A DNA stretch of 64,000 nt from Acidobacteriota bacterium (GTDB taxonomy: Bacteria; Acidobacteriota; Terriglobia; Terriglobales; Acidobacteriaceae): contig JAJZBZ010000006.1 in assembly GCA_021846275.1 (NCBI GenBank), positions 62,001 through 126,000 on the forward strand, read 5' to 3'. The notes under the pieces are model-generated. The model had not been told where the DNA came from, made no database searches, and saw nothing but the letters and a program-made list of their open reading frames with translations. The position numbers and the translations under genes are program-made. Below, in pieces: positions 34,533 through 44,246 of this stretch; position 1 is the first letter of the stretch, and each line of letters opens with the position of its first letter.

Positions 34533-35129
34533 GTGCGTCGCATGGTGGGTGAATCGGAGGCGCGTGTGAGGTCGCGGGACCGCAGTCTGAGGCTAGTGCG
34601 CGCGTGGCTCAATCCGGAGCCGTCCTCGGCGGCTTCGGATTGGGCGCGCCGAATGTGGATGCGCGCCGCGAATGGTGTTGGAGATGCGCTTCAGTGGCTG
34701 CGGATGCGCCTGCTCGGCCCGGAGAACAAGGCTGCTCACCTGCTGACGGGCGAGCGTGGCGAGGAGATTGTCTACTGGCATTTGCAGCACATGGGGTGGA
34801 AGATTCTGGCGCGGCGCTGGCGCTCGCCCGGCGAGCATGGCGACATTGACCTGGTGGCTTACGACGGCGCGGCGCTGTGCTTCATCGAGGTGAAGACGCG
34901 CACCAGCCGCGGCATGATTCCGGCGGTGCTTGCCGTGGACGCCGACAAACGGCGCATGCTGCGCCAGATGGCGCGGCTCTATCTGCGTCGTCAGTCGAAA
35001 GAGAAACGCCCGGAGAAGACACGCTTCGATGTGGTGGAGGTGTACCTGGAGCGGGACGGCAACCATGCCGTACATCTGCATCGCGACGCATTCGGGTGGA
35101 GTGATCGCAGGCGACGCTATCGCGACTGA
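34533..35129 (+). CDS. YraN/UPF0102-family endonuclease-like protein (start uncertain)
   Basis: LTGERGEEIVYWHLQHMGWKILARRWRSPGEHGDIDLVAYDGAALCFIEVKTRTSR. Confidence 0.88.
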   Translation: MRRMVGESEARVRSRDRSLRLVRAWLNPEPSSAASDWARRMWMRAANGVGDALQWLRMRLLGPENKAAHLLTGERGEEIVYWHLQHMGWKILARRWRSPGEHGDIDLVAYDGAALCFIEVKTRTSRGMIPAVLAVDADKRRMLRQMARLYLRRQSKEKRPEKTRFDVVEVYLERDGNHAVHLHRDAFGWSDRRRRYRD

Positions 35130-35209
35130 GTTGCGAGCCAGCACCGCGCGTCGGAAGCCCGAGCCATCATTCATCGTCCAGGATCGCAGGATGCAATGAC
35201 ACGCCCGAA

Positions 35210-35422
35210 TCAGGCGTCCTGAAACTCCTCGTACCACGCCATCTGGACTGCTTCCAGGCGCGATTCGTTCGATTTCGCCGGATCGTCGGCAAAGCCTGGC
35301 AGCTCGACGACGTAGCGATGAAGATCGGTGAAGCGCACGGTGAGCGGATCGAGTTCCGGATATTTTTCGAAGAGCTGAATGCCGATTTCTTCGGCGTCGG
35401 TCCAGTAGATTTCGCGTGGCAT
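35210..35422 (-). CDS. iscX: Fe-S cluster assembly protein IscX
   Basis: MPREIYWTDAEEIGIQLFEKYPELDPLTVRFTDLHRYVVELPGFADDPAKSNESRLEAVQMAWYEEF. Confidence 0.92.
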   Translation of the reverse strand: MPREIYWTDAEEIGIQLFEKYPELDPLTVRFTDLHRYVVELPGFADDPAKSNESRLEAVQMAWYEEFQDA

Positions 35423-35433
35423 GGGCGTGGTCC

Positions 35434-35856
35434 TCACTTGTTCTCGGCCAGCGTCAGCGGCTTGCCTTCAGAGACGTAATTGCGATTCCAGCTTGGAATT
35501 TCGACGACGTAGTTGCCCGGCCGCGTGATGACGGCCTGGCAGCCGAGGCGGCTGTTCAACTGCTGGTCCGCAGCCATGTCCAGCCGGTCCAGTTCGTCGT
35601 CGTCGGCCTCGCTGATGCCTGTTGCACCCTCCTTGACCCACAGGTGGCAGGTGGTGCAGGCGCAGGAGCCGCCACAGGCGTGGTCAAGAAAAATATCGTA
35701 GTTCTCCGCCACGTCGAGGAACGACATCGGCTTGCCGTGGTGGTCATAGGGCATCGTGCCGAACTCAAACTCGACCGTGCGACCCTCGGGCTGGAAGGTG
35801 ACGCGCACGAGCTTGTCGGCGGGGATGGATTTGTGTTCCGTCGTTGGGTCAGTCAT
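35434..35856 (-). CDS. fdx: isc-type 2Fe-2S ferredoxin
   Basis: [34 protein letters not shown]...[12 protein letters not shown]. Confidence 0.94.
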   Translation of the reverse strand: MTDPTTEHKSIPADKLVRVTFQPEGRTVEFEFGTMPYDHHGKPMSFLDVAENYDIFLDHACGGSCACTTCHLWVKEGATGISEADDDELDRLDMAADQQLNSRLGCQAVITRPGNYVVEIPSWNRNYVSEGKPLTLAENK

Positions 35857-37855
35857 GGCGTTCTCCAGTTGCCTGCGCTGCCGCGACAGGCTCGTCTTCA
35901 ATCTGCGCCGGGGCGAACGGGTGCGGCGCGTGAATCTCGTCGGCGTTCAGCGTGCGGTCGGCGGTCTCCATCGTCTTGCCGCGCATGGCCTGCGAGACGG
36001 CTTCATCCATCATCAGCTCGGCAAATCGCCGCGTCGCCGCGTCCAGCGCGGTAGTGGCCTCGCGGATCGCCTTCAGATCGCTGCCCGGCCGCACGGCGAT
36101 GAGATGATCCCGCGCGGCGAAGATGGCCGCGCGCTCGGCGTCGGAGAGCCGCGCCCAGGCGCTGTTCTCCGAAGCCTTGTCCACGGCGCTCAGGATGGTG
36201 TCGGCCTCCAGACGCGCCTCAATCAACTGCCGCTCAGCAAAGTCTGCCTCGGCATGGTCGAAGGAGTCGAGGATCATGGCCTCGACCTGCTCATCGGTGA
36301 GTCCATAGGTCGGCTTCACCTCGATCTGCGCCTGCTGTCCGGAGCGCTGTTCGCGCGCGGAGACCTGCAAAATTCCATTGGCATCGATGAGGAATTTCAC
36401 CTCGATGCGCGGCAGCCCGGCGGGCATCGGCGGAATGCCTTTCAGGTCAAAGCGCGCCAGCGAACGGCAATCCTTCGCCATCTCGCGCTCGCCCTGCACG
36501 ACGTGAATGGCCACGTTGGTCTGGCCTTCGACGCCGGTGGTGAAGTGCTCGGTGGCCGACGCGGGAATCGTCGAGTTGCGCTGGAGCACGCGCGCCACCA
36601 CGCCGCCCAGCGCTTCAATGCCGAGCGAAAGCGGCGTCACGTCGAGCAGCAGCAATTGATCCGTCGCCGCCGAACTTCCCGCCAGAATGCTCGCCTGCAC
36701 CGCCGCGCCCATCGCCACCACTTCGTCAGGATTCAGCTCCGTGTGCGGCCGGCGTCCGCGCGCGCTGAGCTGAAAGATTTCGTCCACCAGCCGCCGCACG
36801 GCGGGGATGCGCGTCGAGCCACCGACGAGCACCACTTCGTCGATCTGCTCCGGCGTCATGGCGGCATCGGCCAGAGCCTGCCGGCAGGGGCCTGCGGTGC
36901 GCTCCAGCACGGGCTGAATCAACTGCTCGTAAACCGCGCGCGGAATCTCGCGCTGATAACGACCGCCGCCCGGCAGCTCGATGTCGAGCTTCGCAGCCGG
37001 CTCGGCAGAAAGCGCAATCTTGGCCTCGATCACGGCCTTGCGCAGCGCCTGAATCGCATCCGGCTGCTGGCGCAGATCGACGCCGTGCTCGGTGCGAATC
37101 TCATCGAGCGCGACCATGAGCAGCAGGTTGTCAATGTCGTCGCCGCCCAGGTGCGTGTCGCCGTTCGTGGCCACCACCTCGAAGATGTCGTCGTTCAGCT
37201 TGAGGATCGAAACATCAAACGTGCCGCCGCCCAGATCGTACACGGCCACGGTTCGCGCCGGAGCATCCGCCGCGCGATCCAGTCCGTAGGCCAGCGCAGC
37301 AGCCGTCGGCTCGTTCACCAGCCGCAGCACGTCCAGCCCGGCCATGCGTCCGGCGTCGCGCGTGGCCTGCCGCTGCGCGTCGTTGAAGTACGCGGGAACA
37401 GTGATAACCGCCTTCTTCACCGGAGCGCCGAGAAACCGCTCCGCATTGCGCTTCAACTGGCGCAGGATGTAAGCCGAAATCTCGCTCGGCGTGAAGCTCA
37501 TTTCTCCGAGTTGAATGCGCAGCACCTCGCCGGGCTGCACGTCCGACGCAATGCGAAAGGGAAACAGCTTCAGATCTTCGCCAATGTCCTCAATGCCGCG
37601 GCCCATCAGCCGCTTCACGGAGTAGATCGCGCGCTCCGGCGTGGCAATCAGCGCGCGCCGCGCCGAGTTGCCCACGGTCACCGTCGGTCGCGGCAGGCTC
37701 TCGCCGTCGGCAGCCGGCTGCGGCGGGTCCAGCGTCACAATCGACGGCACCAGATTCGAGCCGTCCACGCCGGGAATCACCACCGGCTCGTCGCCCTGCA
37801 TGAAGGCCACCAGCGAGTTCGTCGTGCCCAGATCAATGCCAACAATGTATTCCAT
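35849..37855 (-). CDS. hscA: Hsp70-type chaperone HscA
   Basis: [29 protein letters not shown]...[16 protein letters not shown]...; between hscB and fdx; 8-nt overlap with fdx. Confidence 0.94.
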   Translation of the reverse strand: MEYIVGIDLGTTNSLVAFMQGDEPVVIPGVDGSNLVPSIVTLDPPQPAADGESLPRPTVTVGNSARRALIATPERAIYSVKRLMGRGIEDIGEDLKLFPFRIASDVQPGEVLRIQLGEMSFTPSEISAYILRQLKRNAERFLGAPVKKAVITVPAYFNDAQRQATRDAGRMAGLDVLRLVNEPTAAALAYGLDRAADAPARTVAVYDLGGGTFDVSILKLNDDIFEVVATNGDTHLGGDDIDNLLLMVALDEIRTEHGVDLRQQPDAIQALRKAVIEAKIALSAEPAAKLDIELPGGGRYQREIPRAVYEQLIQPVLERTAGPCRQALADAAMTPEQIDEVVLVGGSTRIPAVRRLVDEIFQLSARGRRPHTELNPDEVVAMGAAVQASILAGSSAATDQLLLLDVTPLSLGIEALGGVVARVLQRNSTIPASATEHFTTGVEGQTNVAIHVVQGEREMAKDCRSLARFDLKGIPPMPAGLPRIEVKFLIDANGILQVSAREQRSGQQAQIEVKPTYGLTDEQVEAMILDSFDHAEADFAERQLIEARLEADTILSAVDKASENSAWARLSDAERAAIFAARDHLIAVRPGSDLKAIREATTALDAATRRFAELMMDEAVSQAMRGKTMETADRTLNADEIHAPHPFAPAQIEDEPVAAAQATGERHD

Positions 37856-37861
37856 AACTGT

Positions 37862-37940
37862 CCTGCAAAACCTTTCCTGCAAAGCCCCGGTTACAAACTT
37901 TCAGCCACAAAGTTTCCGCCATAAAGTTCCTGCTGCAAAG
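37862..37940. repeat. degenerate ~15-bp repeats spanning the hscB 3' end and the hscB-hscA spacer
   Basis: cctgcaaaaccttt/cctgcaaagccccgg/ttacaaactttcagc/cacaaagtttccgcc/ataaagttcctgct/gcaaagcct. Confidence 0.6.
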
Positions 37941-38610
37941 CCTGGGCCGTGACCGCTGCGCGCACATCGCGCACCAGATTCCGCACGTAGCGTCGGCGAT
38001 CCAGCAGCTCGATCATTTTCTTCGCCGCCTGCGCACGAGTCGCTGCGTCACCTGCATCCCATTTCGCGCCCTCGGCTTGAAGCGCGGCATCGACCTCACC
38101 AAGCATCGCCTCAAAACGCTTTCCAGCGGCAGCGATTTCGGTCATGGTCGAAGCCTCTGCCGATTCGCCCATGCGCTGGCTCATGCGGATTTCCTCGAGT
38201 TGCATATTCAGATCGAAAACCTCTTCCAGAAGATCGGGCGGCGGCTCGCGCTCGGCGGATTTTCCCTTGCCCGCATGCTCTTCGCCCACGGCGTGTCCTT
38301 CGATCTTCAACAGATACTCGACGCGCTCGACCGGATCGCGCAGCACGCGCCAGGCGTCGTTGAGCAGCGCCGTGGCCGCGAGCGAATTCTGTCTGTCCGT
38401 TTCGCTCCCGCGCGCAAATCGATCCGGATGCAGACGCCGACTGAGGCGATGAAATTCACGTTCCACGGCCACGGTGTCCAGCGCAAATGCGCGTTTCAGG
38501 CCGAAGACCTGAAAATAATCGATGCCTGCAACACTTTGCACCGCGCCGCATGCGGCGCAGATCAGCGGCGAGTCGTGCATCGGTTGCTGGCAGCGTGCGC
38601 AGTTGCTCAT
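37891..38610 (-). CDS. hscB: co-chaperone HscB with N-terminal tetracysteine domain
   Basis: [105 protein letters not shown]. Confidence 0.94.
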   Translation of the reverse strand: MSNCARCQQPMHDSPLICAACGAVQSVAGIDYFQVFGLKRAFALDTVAVEREFHRLSRRLHPDRFARGSETDRQNSLAATALLNDAWRVLRDPVERVEYLLKIEGHAVGEEHAGKGKSAEREPPPDLLEEVFDLNMQLEEIRMSQRMGESAEASTMTEIAAAGKRFEAMLGEVDAALQAEGAKWDAGDAATRAQAAKKMIELLDRRRYVRNLVRDVRAAVTAQALQQELYGGNFVAESL

Positions 38611-38705
38611 CGTTTCCTCATTTGCAGGCAGAACAAATGCCGCCGCTGCGCGGCTGCTCTGCGAATAATTTGCCGGGTGAAACGGCCGGTGCGGCGGCTG
38701 TGCGC

Positions 38706-39131
38706 TCAGGAAAACGACGATCCGCAGCCGCAGGAGCGCGTGGAATTCGGGTTGATGAAGTTGAAGCCCTGACGCATCAGCGTCTGCTCGTAATCGAGCG
38801 TCATGCCATGCAGATAAAGGAAGCTCTTCGGATCGACAAAGATGCGCACGCCGTCAAACTCGAAGACGCGATCCCGCTCGCGCGGCTGCGTGTCGAAGCG
38901 AATGTTGTAGGACAGACCCGAGCATCCGCCGCCCAGCACGCCCAGCCGCAGCCCGCCCTGCTCGGGCGAGATGCCCTCTTTCGCCATCGCCACACGAATG
39001 CGCTCGATGGCGCGCGGCGTGACCTCGATGCCCTTGCCAACTGCGCTCTTTTCACCCGCGCCTTCAGCCTGCGGCGCAACCGCAGTCTGCCCGGCATCGG
39101 ACGATGCGCCGATCTGTACCATCTGCTCCAT
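38706..39131 (-). CDS. iscA: A-type Fe-S carrier IscA
   Basis: IEVTPRAIERIRVAMAKEGISPEQGGLRLGVLGGGCSGLSYNIRFD...NFINPNSTRSCGCGSSFS. Confidence 0.92.
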   Translation of the reverse strand: MEQMVQIGASSDAGQTAVAPQAEGAGEKSAVGKGIEVTPRAIERIRVAMAKEGISPEQGGLRLGVLGGGCSGLSYNIRFDTQPRERDRVFEFDGVRIFVDPKSFLYLHGMTLDYEQTLMRQGFNFINPNSTRSCGCGSSFS

Positions 39132-39223
39132 TCGTCTTCACTCCACGCGCTCGCCACTCGGCGCACCAGCGTCTGCTCTGGGGCGCGACAACGATTCCAC
39201 GCGCTGATTTCGTCAATCCGGAA

Positions 39224-39637
39224 TCAGTGCGCCGCGACCGCCTCGGTCTCCGCAACGCCGTTCTTCTTCTTCCAGTCGCCAATCGCCGCGCGAATCGCGT
39301 CCTCGGCCAGCACCGAGCAGTGAATCTTCACCGGCGGCAGCGCCAGCTCCTTCACGATATCGGTGTTCCTGATCTCCAGCGCCTCGGCCACCGTCTTGCC
39401 CTTCACCCACTCGGTCGCCAGCGACGAGCTGGCAATCGCCGAGCCGCAGCCGAAGGTCTTGAACTTCGCCTCTTCGATCACCTGCGTCTCCGGATTCACG
39501 CGAATCTGCAGCCGCATCACGTCGCCGCACTCCGGCGCGCCCACCAGCCCCGTGCCCACTTCTTCCGACGACTTGTCCAGCGTGCCCACGTTGCGAGGAT
39601 TGTTGTAGTGGTCCACAACCTTGTCACTGTATGCCAT
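39224..39637 (-). CDS. iscU: Fe-S cluster scaffold IscU
   Basis: MAYSDKVVDHYNNPRNVGTLDKSSEEVGTGLVGAPECGDVMRLQIRV...TFGCGSAIASSSLATEWVKGKT...LALPPVKIHCSVLAEDAI. Confidence 0.97.
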   Translation of the reverse strand: MAYSDKVVDHYNNPRNVGTLDKSSEEVGTGLVGAPECGDVMRLQIRVNPETQVIEEAKFKTFGCGSAIASSSLATEWVKGKTVAEALEIRNTDIVKELALPPVKIHCSVLAEDAIRAAIGDWKKKNGVAETEAVAAH

Positions 39638-39739
39638 GATTCCTGCTCCTTTTTTCTGGTTCCGTTGCGTTGACCGATTCCTGATCTCCTGCGCCGCTTC
39701 CGTCACGACGCAATCCGTCCCGACTCCATTCCTTTGCGC

Positions 39740-40993
39740 TCAGTGCGCCGCCCACTCGATCTTCGACAGGTCGATGCCTTCCTTGACCATCTCGTAGAGC
39801 GGCGAAAGCTCGCGCAGCTTCTTCACAATGCCGATCACCTTGTCGGCCACGTAATCGCACTCGGCCATGGTGTTGAAGCGGCCCAGACCGAAGCGAATCG
39901 AGCTGTGCGCCACGTCATCGCCCAGCCCCAGAGCCTTCAGCACGTAGGACGGCTCCAGCGTCGCAGACGTGCAGGCCGAGCCGCTGGAAACAGCCACGTC
40001 ATTGATGCCCATCAGCAGGCTCTCGCCCTCGACGTAGATGAAGCTCATGTTCAGGTTGCCCGGCAGACGATGCTCCCAGGAGCCATTCACCTCGACGTAA
40101 TCCAGCTCCGCTTCCATGCGCGCGCGCAGGTGGTCGCGCATCGCGCGCAAGTGCTCGGCTTCCGTAGCCATCTCTTCCTGCGCAATCGCGCAGGCCTTGC
40201 CGAGGCCGACGATCCCGGCCACGTTCAGTGTGCCGGAGCGCATGCCGCGCTCGTGGCCGCCGCCGTCAATCTGCGCCGCAATCTGCACGCGCGGATTGCG
40301 CCGCCGCACATAGAGCGCGCCCACGCCCTTCGGGCCGTAAATCTTGTGCGCCGTCAGGGACAGCACGTCGATATTCATCGCCTGCACATCGACCGGAACC
40401 TTGCCCACCGCCTGCACGGCGTCGGTGTGGAAGATCACGCCCTTTTCGTGGCAGATCTTGCCGATCTCAGCCACCGGCTGCAGGACGCCGATTTCGTTAT
40501 TGGCGCTCATGATCGTCACCAGGATTGTCTTGTCGTCGATGGCCCGGCGCAGGTCGTCCAGATCGATCAGCCCATCGGCCTTCACCGGCAGATAGGTCAC
40601 CCGGTAGCCGTATTTTTCCAGCCGCTTGCAGGTGTCGAGCACCGCCTTGTGCTCGGTGACCTGCGTGATGATGTGGTTGCCGCGCTCGCGATACATCTCG
40701 GCAATGCCCTTGATCGCCAGGTTGTTGCTCTCCGTCGCGCCGGAGGTGAAGATGATCTCCTTGGCGGTCGCGCCGATCAGCCGCGCAATCTGTTCGCGCG
40801 CCTGCTCCACGGCCTGCTCCGCCTCCCAGCCAAAGGAATGGTTGCGGCTGGCCGCGTTGCCAAACTTCCCGCTGAAATACGGCAGCATCGCCTCCAGCAC
40901 GCGCGGGTCCATCGGACTGGTCGCGTGGTTGTCCATGTAAATCGGCAGCGTCACGCCCGCCGGCACTTCAGGATTCATCGTCACATTGCTCAT
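39740..40993 (-). CDS. iscS: cysteine desulfurase IscS
   Basis: [25 protein letters not shown]...[17 protein letters not shown]...[16 protein letters not shown]...[18 protein letters not shown]...[20 protein letters not shown]. Confidence 0.97.
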   Translation of the reverse strand: MSNVTMNPEVPAGVTLPIYMDNHATSPMDPRVLEAMLPYFSGKFGNAASRNHSFGWEAEQAVEQAREQIARLIGATAKEIIFTSGATESNNLAIKGIAEMYRERGNHIITQVTEHKAVLDTCKRLEKYGYRVTYLPVKADGLIDLDDLRRAIDDKTILVTIMSANNEIGVLQPVAEIGKICHEKGVIFHTDAVQAVGKVPVDVQAMNIDVLSLTAHKIYGPKGVGALYVRRRNPRVQIAAQIDGGGHERGMRSGTLNVAGIVGLGKACAIAQEEMATEAEHLRAMRDHLRARMEAELDYVEVNGSWEHRLPGNLNMSFIYVEGESLLMGINDVAVSSGSACTSATLEPSYVLKALGLGDDVAHSSIRFGLGRFNTMAECDYVADKVIGIVKKLRELSPLYEMVKEGIDLSKIEWAAH

Positions 40994-41097
40994 CGCGTCT
41001 CTCTCTCCACTGTTGCCGCGAAGCGCCGTGGGCGATCTTCGCGTAATCCTTCGTCTTCCGCATTCGCCGGAGGCTTTGCCTCCGCGCGTCCCTTCGT

Positions 41098-41550
41098 TCA
41101 CGAGTGCATCAGCGTCACCAGCATCTCGGCGCTGCGTCCGGCCGCCGTCTCGGCATCCACCAGGTCGTAAATACTGATGCTCTTCAGCACGCCCGCGATG
41201 CTCTCATTCACCCTTGCCAGCGGCTCCTTGATCGTGCAATTCGGCTCTAGGTCGCAGGACTTGCTGCCTTTCGTGCACGAGGTAATAAACAGCGGCCCAT
41301 CGATGGCATGAATCACCTCAAAGGCCGAAATCCGGCGCGCCTCGCGCGACAGCTCATAGCCGCCGTTCATGCCCGCGTGCGAACGCAACAGCCCAACCTT
41401 CGTCAGCCGCTGCAGAACCTTGGCCAGCAACTGCGGCGGAATCCCGTAGGTGTCGGCAATATCCTTGGCGCTGACCGAAACCGAGTCCGGGTGCTCGGCC
41501 AGATACTTCAGGGCCATCAACCCGTAATCCGCTTTTTTCGTCAGCCGCAG
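41098..41550 (-). CDS. iscR: Rrf2-family transcriptional regulator IscR
   Basis: [22 protein letters not shown]...[31 protein letters not shown]...[14 protein letters not shown] (three-Cys motif); first gene of the isc operon. Confidence 0.93.
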   Translation of the reverse strand: MRLTKKADYGLMALKYLAEHPDSVSVSAKDIADTYGIPPQLLAKVLQRLTKVGLLRSHAGMNGGYELSREARRISAFEVIHAIDGPLFITSCTKGSKSCDLEPNCTIKEPLARVNESIAGVLKSISIYDLVDAETAAGRSAEMLVTLMHS

Positions 41551-41648
41551 CATCGAGACACCTTTTCGTCCAGCCTCTGACTTCCCCACCTGCACGGGAA
41601 AATCAGCCGAAACCGGACCCGATCACGAAGGATCAAATCCCGGACCAG

Positions 41649-41691
41649 ATCAGTCCACTTCCAGTATAGGACTGATTTTGTCGCAGTTCAA
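41649..41691 (-). promoter_or_regulatory. isc operon promoter with overlapping inverted repeat
   Basis: Minus strand TTGAAC-N17-TATACT (-35 at 41691-41686, -10 at 41668-41663) and ATCAGTCC-N12-GGACTGAT (41649-41676). Confidence 0.7.
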
Positions 41692-41862
41692 TGGATGCGC
41701 CAGCTTTCCCGGTTGAATCTTTTTCTTCCCGTCCGCTTCCCATACTCTGACCTGCTGGCAGCAATTTTTCTCTTTTTTCGCAAATCCATCTTCCGCTCGC
41801 CTTGCCCGCCCGTTACAATCGTGCGCAAAGACACCCTTTTGTTCCGGTGCTCACAATCCCTT

Positions 41863-42072
41863 ATGACCGCTCCATGCAGGCATCAGCAAGTCCGTTTCGT
41901 CTCCCGCGAGGAAGACGCCGAGTTTGTCGAGTGTATGAACTGTGGCGAAGTCTTCGATGCCGCCGAACTGCGCGACATCGCTGCCGAAGAAGAGGACGCC
42001 GAAGACTCCGGCCTCGCCGAAGACTCTGGCCGGAATCCGGGAAAAAATCAGGCAAAGAAGCTCGATCGCTGA
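41863..42072 (+). CDS. small zinc-ribbon-like protein (69 aa)
   Basis: MTAPCRHQQVRFVSREEDAEFVECMNCGEVFDAAELRDIAAEEEDAEDSGLAEDSGRNPGKNQAKKLDR. Confidence 0.55.
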   Translation: MTAPCRHQQVRFVSREEDAEFVECMNCGEVFDAAELRDIAAEEEDAEDSGLAEDSGRNPGKNQAKKLDR

Positions 42073-42145
42073 CGGGTGTCCGAATCAGGTTCTGCGATTG
42101 TGGCCGTCTCGTACTGACTCGCGCTCAGCTCAGCCCGGCTCGCGC

Positions 42146-42820
42146 TCAGGCCGCTCGCTCGCGCCGCTCCGCCGGAATCGGCCCGCGCGGCGTCTGCTCC
42201 GTCACCACGCCGATCCGCCGCGAAACCACCAGCGCATAGTGGAAGCCGGAGATCACCGTCAGCAGGATCGTCGCGTCCAGCGCATAGCGCGCTCCCACGC
42301 CGATCCAGTTCCCGTACGCCGCCGATCCGGTCATCCGGCACAGCAGCACCATGCCCAGCGCCACCACCTGGCTCAGGCTGTTCGCCTTGCCCAGCGGCGT
42401 CGGATGAAAATCCCGCAGGTCGGTCGAGAAGTACAGAATCGCCGCCACGCAGAGCATGCCAATATCGCGCCCGAAGACAATCGCCGCAATCTCGGTCTTC
42501 AGCACGCCAATCGCCGTCAGCACCAGAAACAGCGAGCTGAGCAGAATCTTGTCGGCAATCGGATCGAGGTACTGGCCCAGCCGCGTCCGCTGCTCCAGCC
42601 ACCGCGCCAACAGGCCATCCATCGCGTCCGTCAGCGCAGCAATCACGAACATGACAAACGCCGCCTCAAACTCGCGCTCCAGCAGGGCCACGAGCATCAG
42701 CGGCGTCAGCACCACGCGCACCATCGTCAGCAGATTCGGAGCCGTGCGCAGCGGATTCACTCGCCGCTCCACAGCCATCCTGGCAACGGATATCCCGGTC
42801 GCTTCCCCGCTCGCTCCCAT
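42146..42820 (-). CDS. pgsA: CDP-diacylglycerol-glycerol-3-phosphate 3-phosphatidyltransferase (PgsA-like)
   Basis: NPLRTAPNLLTMVRVVLTPLMLVALL...DAMDGLLARWLEQRTRLGQYLDPIADKILL (CDP-alcohol phosphotransferase motif). Confidence 0.92.
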   Translation of the reverse strand: MGASGEATGISVARMAVERRVNPLRTAPNLLTMVRVVLTPLMLVALLEREFEAAFVMFVIAALTDAMDGLLARWLEQRTRLGQYLDPIADKILLSSLFLVLTAIGVLKTEIAAIVFGRDIGMLCVAAILYFSTDLRDFHPTPLGKANSLSQVVALGMVLLCRMTGSAAYGNWIGVGARYALDATILLTVISGFHYALVVSRRIGVVTEQTPRGPIPAERRERAA

Positions 42821-42976
42821 ACCCCAGCATGTTACACGATTACAATCTGCTTTCCGCCAGCGCAAACGATGCATATCATCCGCACCCGGCCGCCGCGCTG
42901 CGCCGCGACCAGACCCAGAGAGCGCGGAGCGCCGCACCCTGCCGCCCGCGCGGCAAATGCGATACACTCAAGTTAC

Positions 42977-43053
42977 AGGCGCGTAGCTCAGTTGGTTAGA
43001 GCGCTACCTTGACACGGTAGAGGTCGTTGGTTCGAATCCAATCGTGCCTACCA
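42977..43053 (+). tRNA. tRNA-Val (anticodon GAC), CCA encoded
   Basis: AGGCGCGTAGCTCAGTTGGTTAGAGCGCTACCTTGACACGGTAGAGGTCGTTGGTTCGAATCCAATCGTGCCTACCA. Confidence 0.96.
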
Positions 43054-43093
43054 GTTTCAATCTCCTGGATATGCAAAACAATCCCGAAATCAG

Positions 43094-43127
43094 AAAAAGC
43101 CGCTGAAAATAAGCGGCTTTTTGTTTT
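43094..43127 (+). terminator. rho-independent terminator downstream of tRNA-Val
   Basis: aaaaagccgct-gaaaata-agcggcttttt followed by gtttttc. Confidence 0.92.
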
Positions 43128-43137
43128 TCTACGCCCT

Positions 43138-43173
43138 GAGAGCCGTGTTCCACGTGAGAGCCATGTTCCGGAC
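43138..43173. repeat. 2 x 18-bp tandem duplication
   Basis: gagagccgtgttccacgt/gagagccatgttccggac. Confidence 0.8.
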
Positions 43174-43367
43174 GATTGCGGGCTGACGAAGGAGTGCGGC
43201 GCGCTCAATCGAGGCGTTGAGTGCAGGCTCATTCCAAGGAGCAACCCCGGATGGCAACGCGAGGATAGCGCGGAGCCTGCAAATCGCCTTGCGTTTCTGA
43301 TTTTCCATTGCTTTTGCGTGGATGGGGATGGCGGTGTGAAAGGCGGTGGCGACTTATACTGGGTGGG

Positions 43368-44246
43368 ATGACGACGTTGGAAGCAGAGACGCATCTGGGG
43401 CGGATTCTGGCCTCGACGCGGGCGCGGGTGGAGCGGGCGAAGGCCGAGGTTGGGCTGGCGGCGCTGGAGCGGATGGCCGCCGTGCACGAGCCGCGCGGCT
43501 GGGCGGCGGCGCTGCGTGCGCGGGCTGGCGCGGCTGGTGCCGTGGGTAAGTCGGCCGGCGTGGCAGGCGTGGCGGTGATTGCGGAGATCAAGAAGGCTTC
43601 GCCGTCGAAGGGGCTGATTCGGGCGGATTTTGACGTGGCGTGGCTGGCGGGACGGTATGAAGCCGGTGGCGCGGCGGCGCTGAGTGTGCTGACGGACGAG
43701 CCGTATTTTCAGGGGAGTTTGCGGAATCTGGAGATTGCTTCGCAGACGGTTGGACTGCCCTGCCTGCGCAAGGACTTCATGGTGGACAGCTATCAGGTGG
43801 TGGAGGCGCGGGCGCATGGGGCGGACGCGATACTGCTGATTGCGGCGGCGCTGACGGACGCGACGATGCTGGAACTGACGTGCTGCGGGCACCGGATGGG
43901 TCTCAATGTCTTTGCCGAGGTGCATGACGGCGAGGAGCTGGAGCGCGTGCTGGGGATGGCCGAGCAGCCGGAGGCGATCGGGGTGAACAATCGCGACCTG
44001 CGGAGCTTTGCGGTGCGGCTGGAGACTTCGCTGGAGCTGGTGGGGCGGATTCCGGCGGGGGTGGTGCGCGTGGCCGAGAGCGGAATCACGAGCGGCGCGG
44101 AGATGGCGCGGCTGCGCGGGGCGGGATTCGACGCATTCCTGATTGGCGAGAGCCTGATGCGGGCAGCGGACCCTGGCGCGGCGCTGGCGGAGCTGATGGC
44201 CGAGGCTGGACGGACGGCGGCGGACGGGCAGACGGAGCAAGGATGA
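43368..44246 (+). CDS. trpC: indole-3-glycerol phosphate synthase
   Basis: VAVIAEIKKASPSKGLIRADFDVAWLAGRYEAGGAAALSVLTDEPYFQGSLRNLEIA...PCLRKDFMVDSYQVVEARAHGADAILLIAA. Confidence 0.96.
   Translation: MTTLEAETHLGRILASTRARVERAKAEVGLAALERMAAVHEPRGWAAALRARAGAAGAVGKSAGVAGVAVIAEIKKASPSKGLIRADFDVAWLAGRYEAGGAAALSVLTDEPYFQGSLRNLEIASQTVGLPCLRKDFMVDSYQVVEARAHGADAILLIAAALTDATMLELTCCGHRMGLNVFAEVHDGEELERVLGMAEQPEAIGVNNRDLRSFAVRLETSLELVGRIPAGVVRVAESGITSGAEMARLRGAGFDAFLIGESLMRAADPGAALAELMAEAGRTAADGQTEQG

Noticed and set aside
35756-37924. 722-aa plus-strand ORF antisense to hscA
   Set aside because: Arg/His/Leu-rich nonsense composition; hscA on the other strand is unambiguous.
43027-43371. 114-aa ORF starting inside tRNA-Val
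   Set aside because: Overlaps the tRNA 3' half and the terminator; not a plausible CDS.
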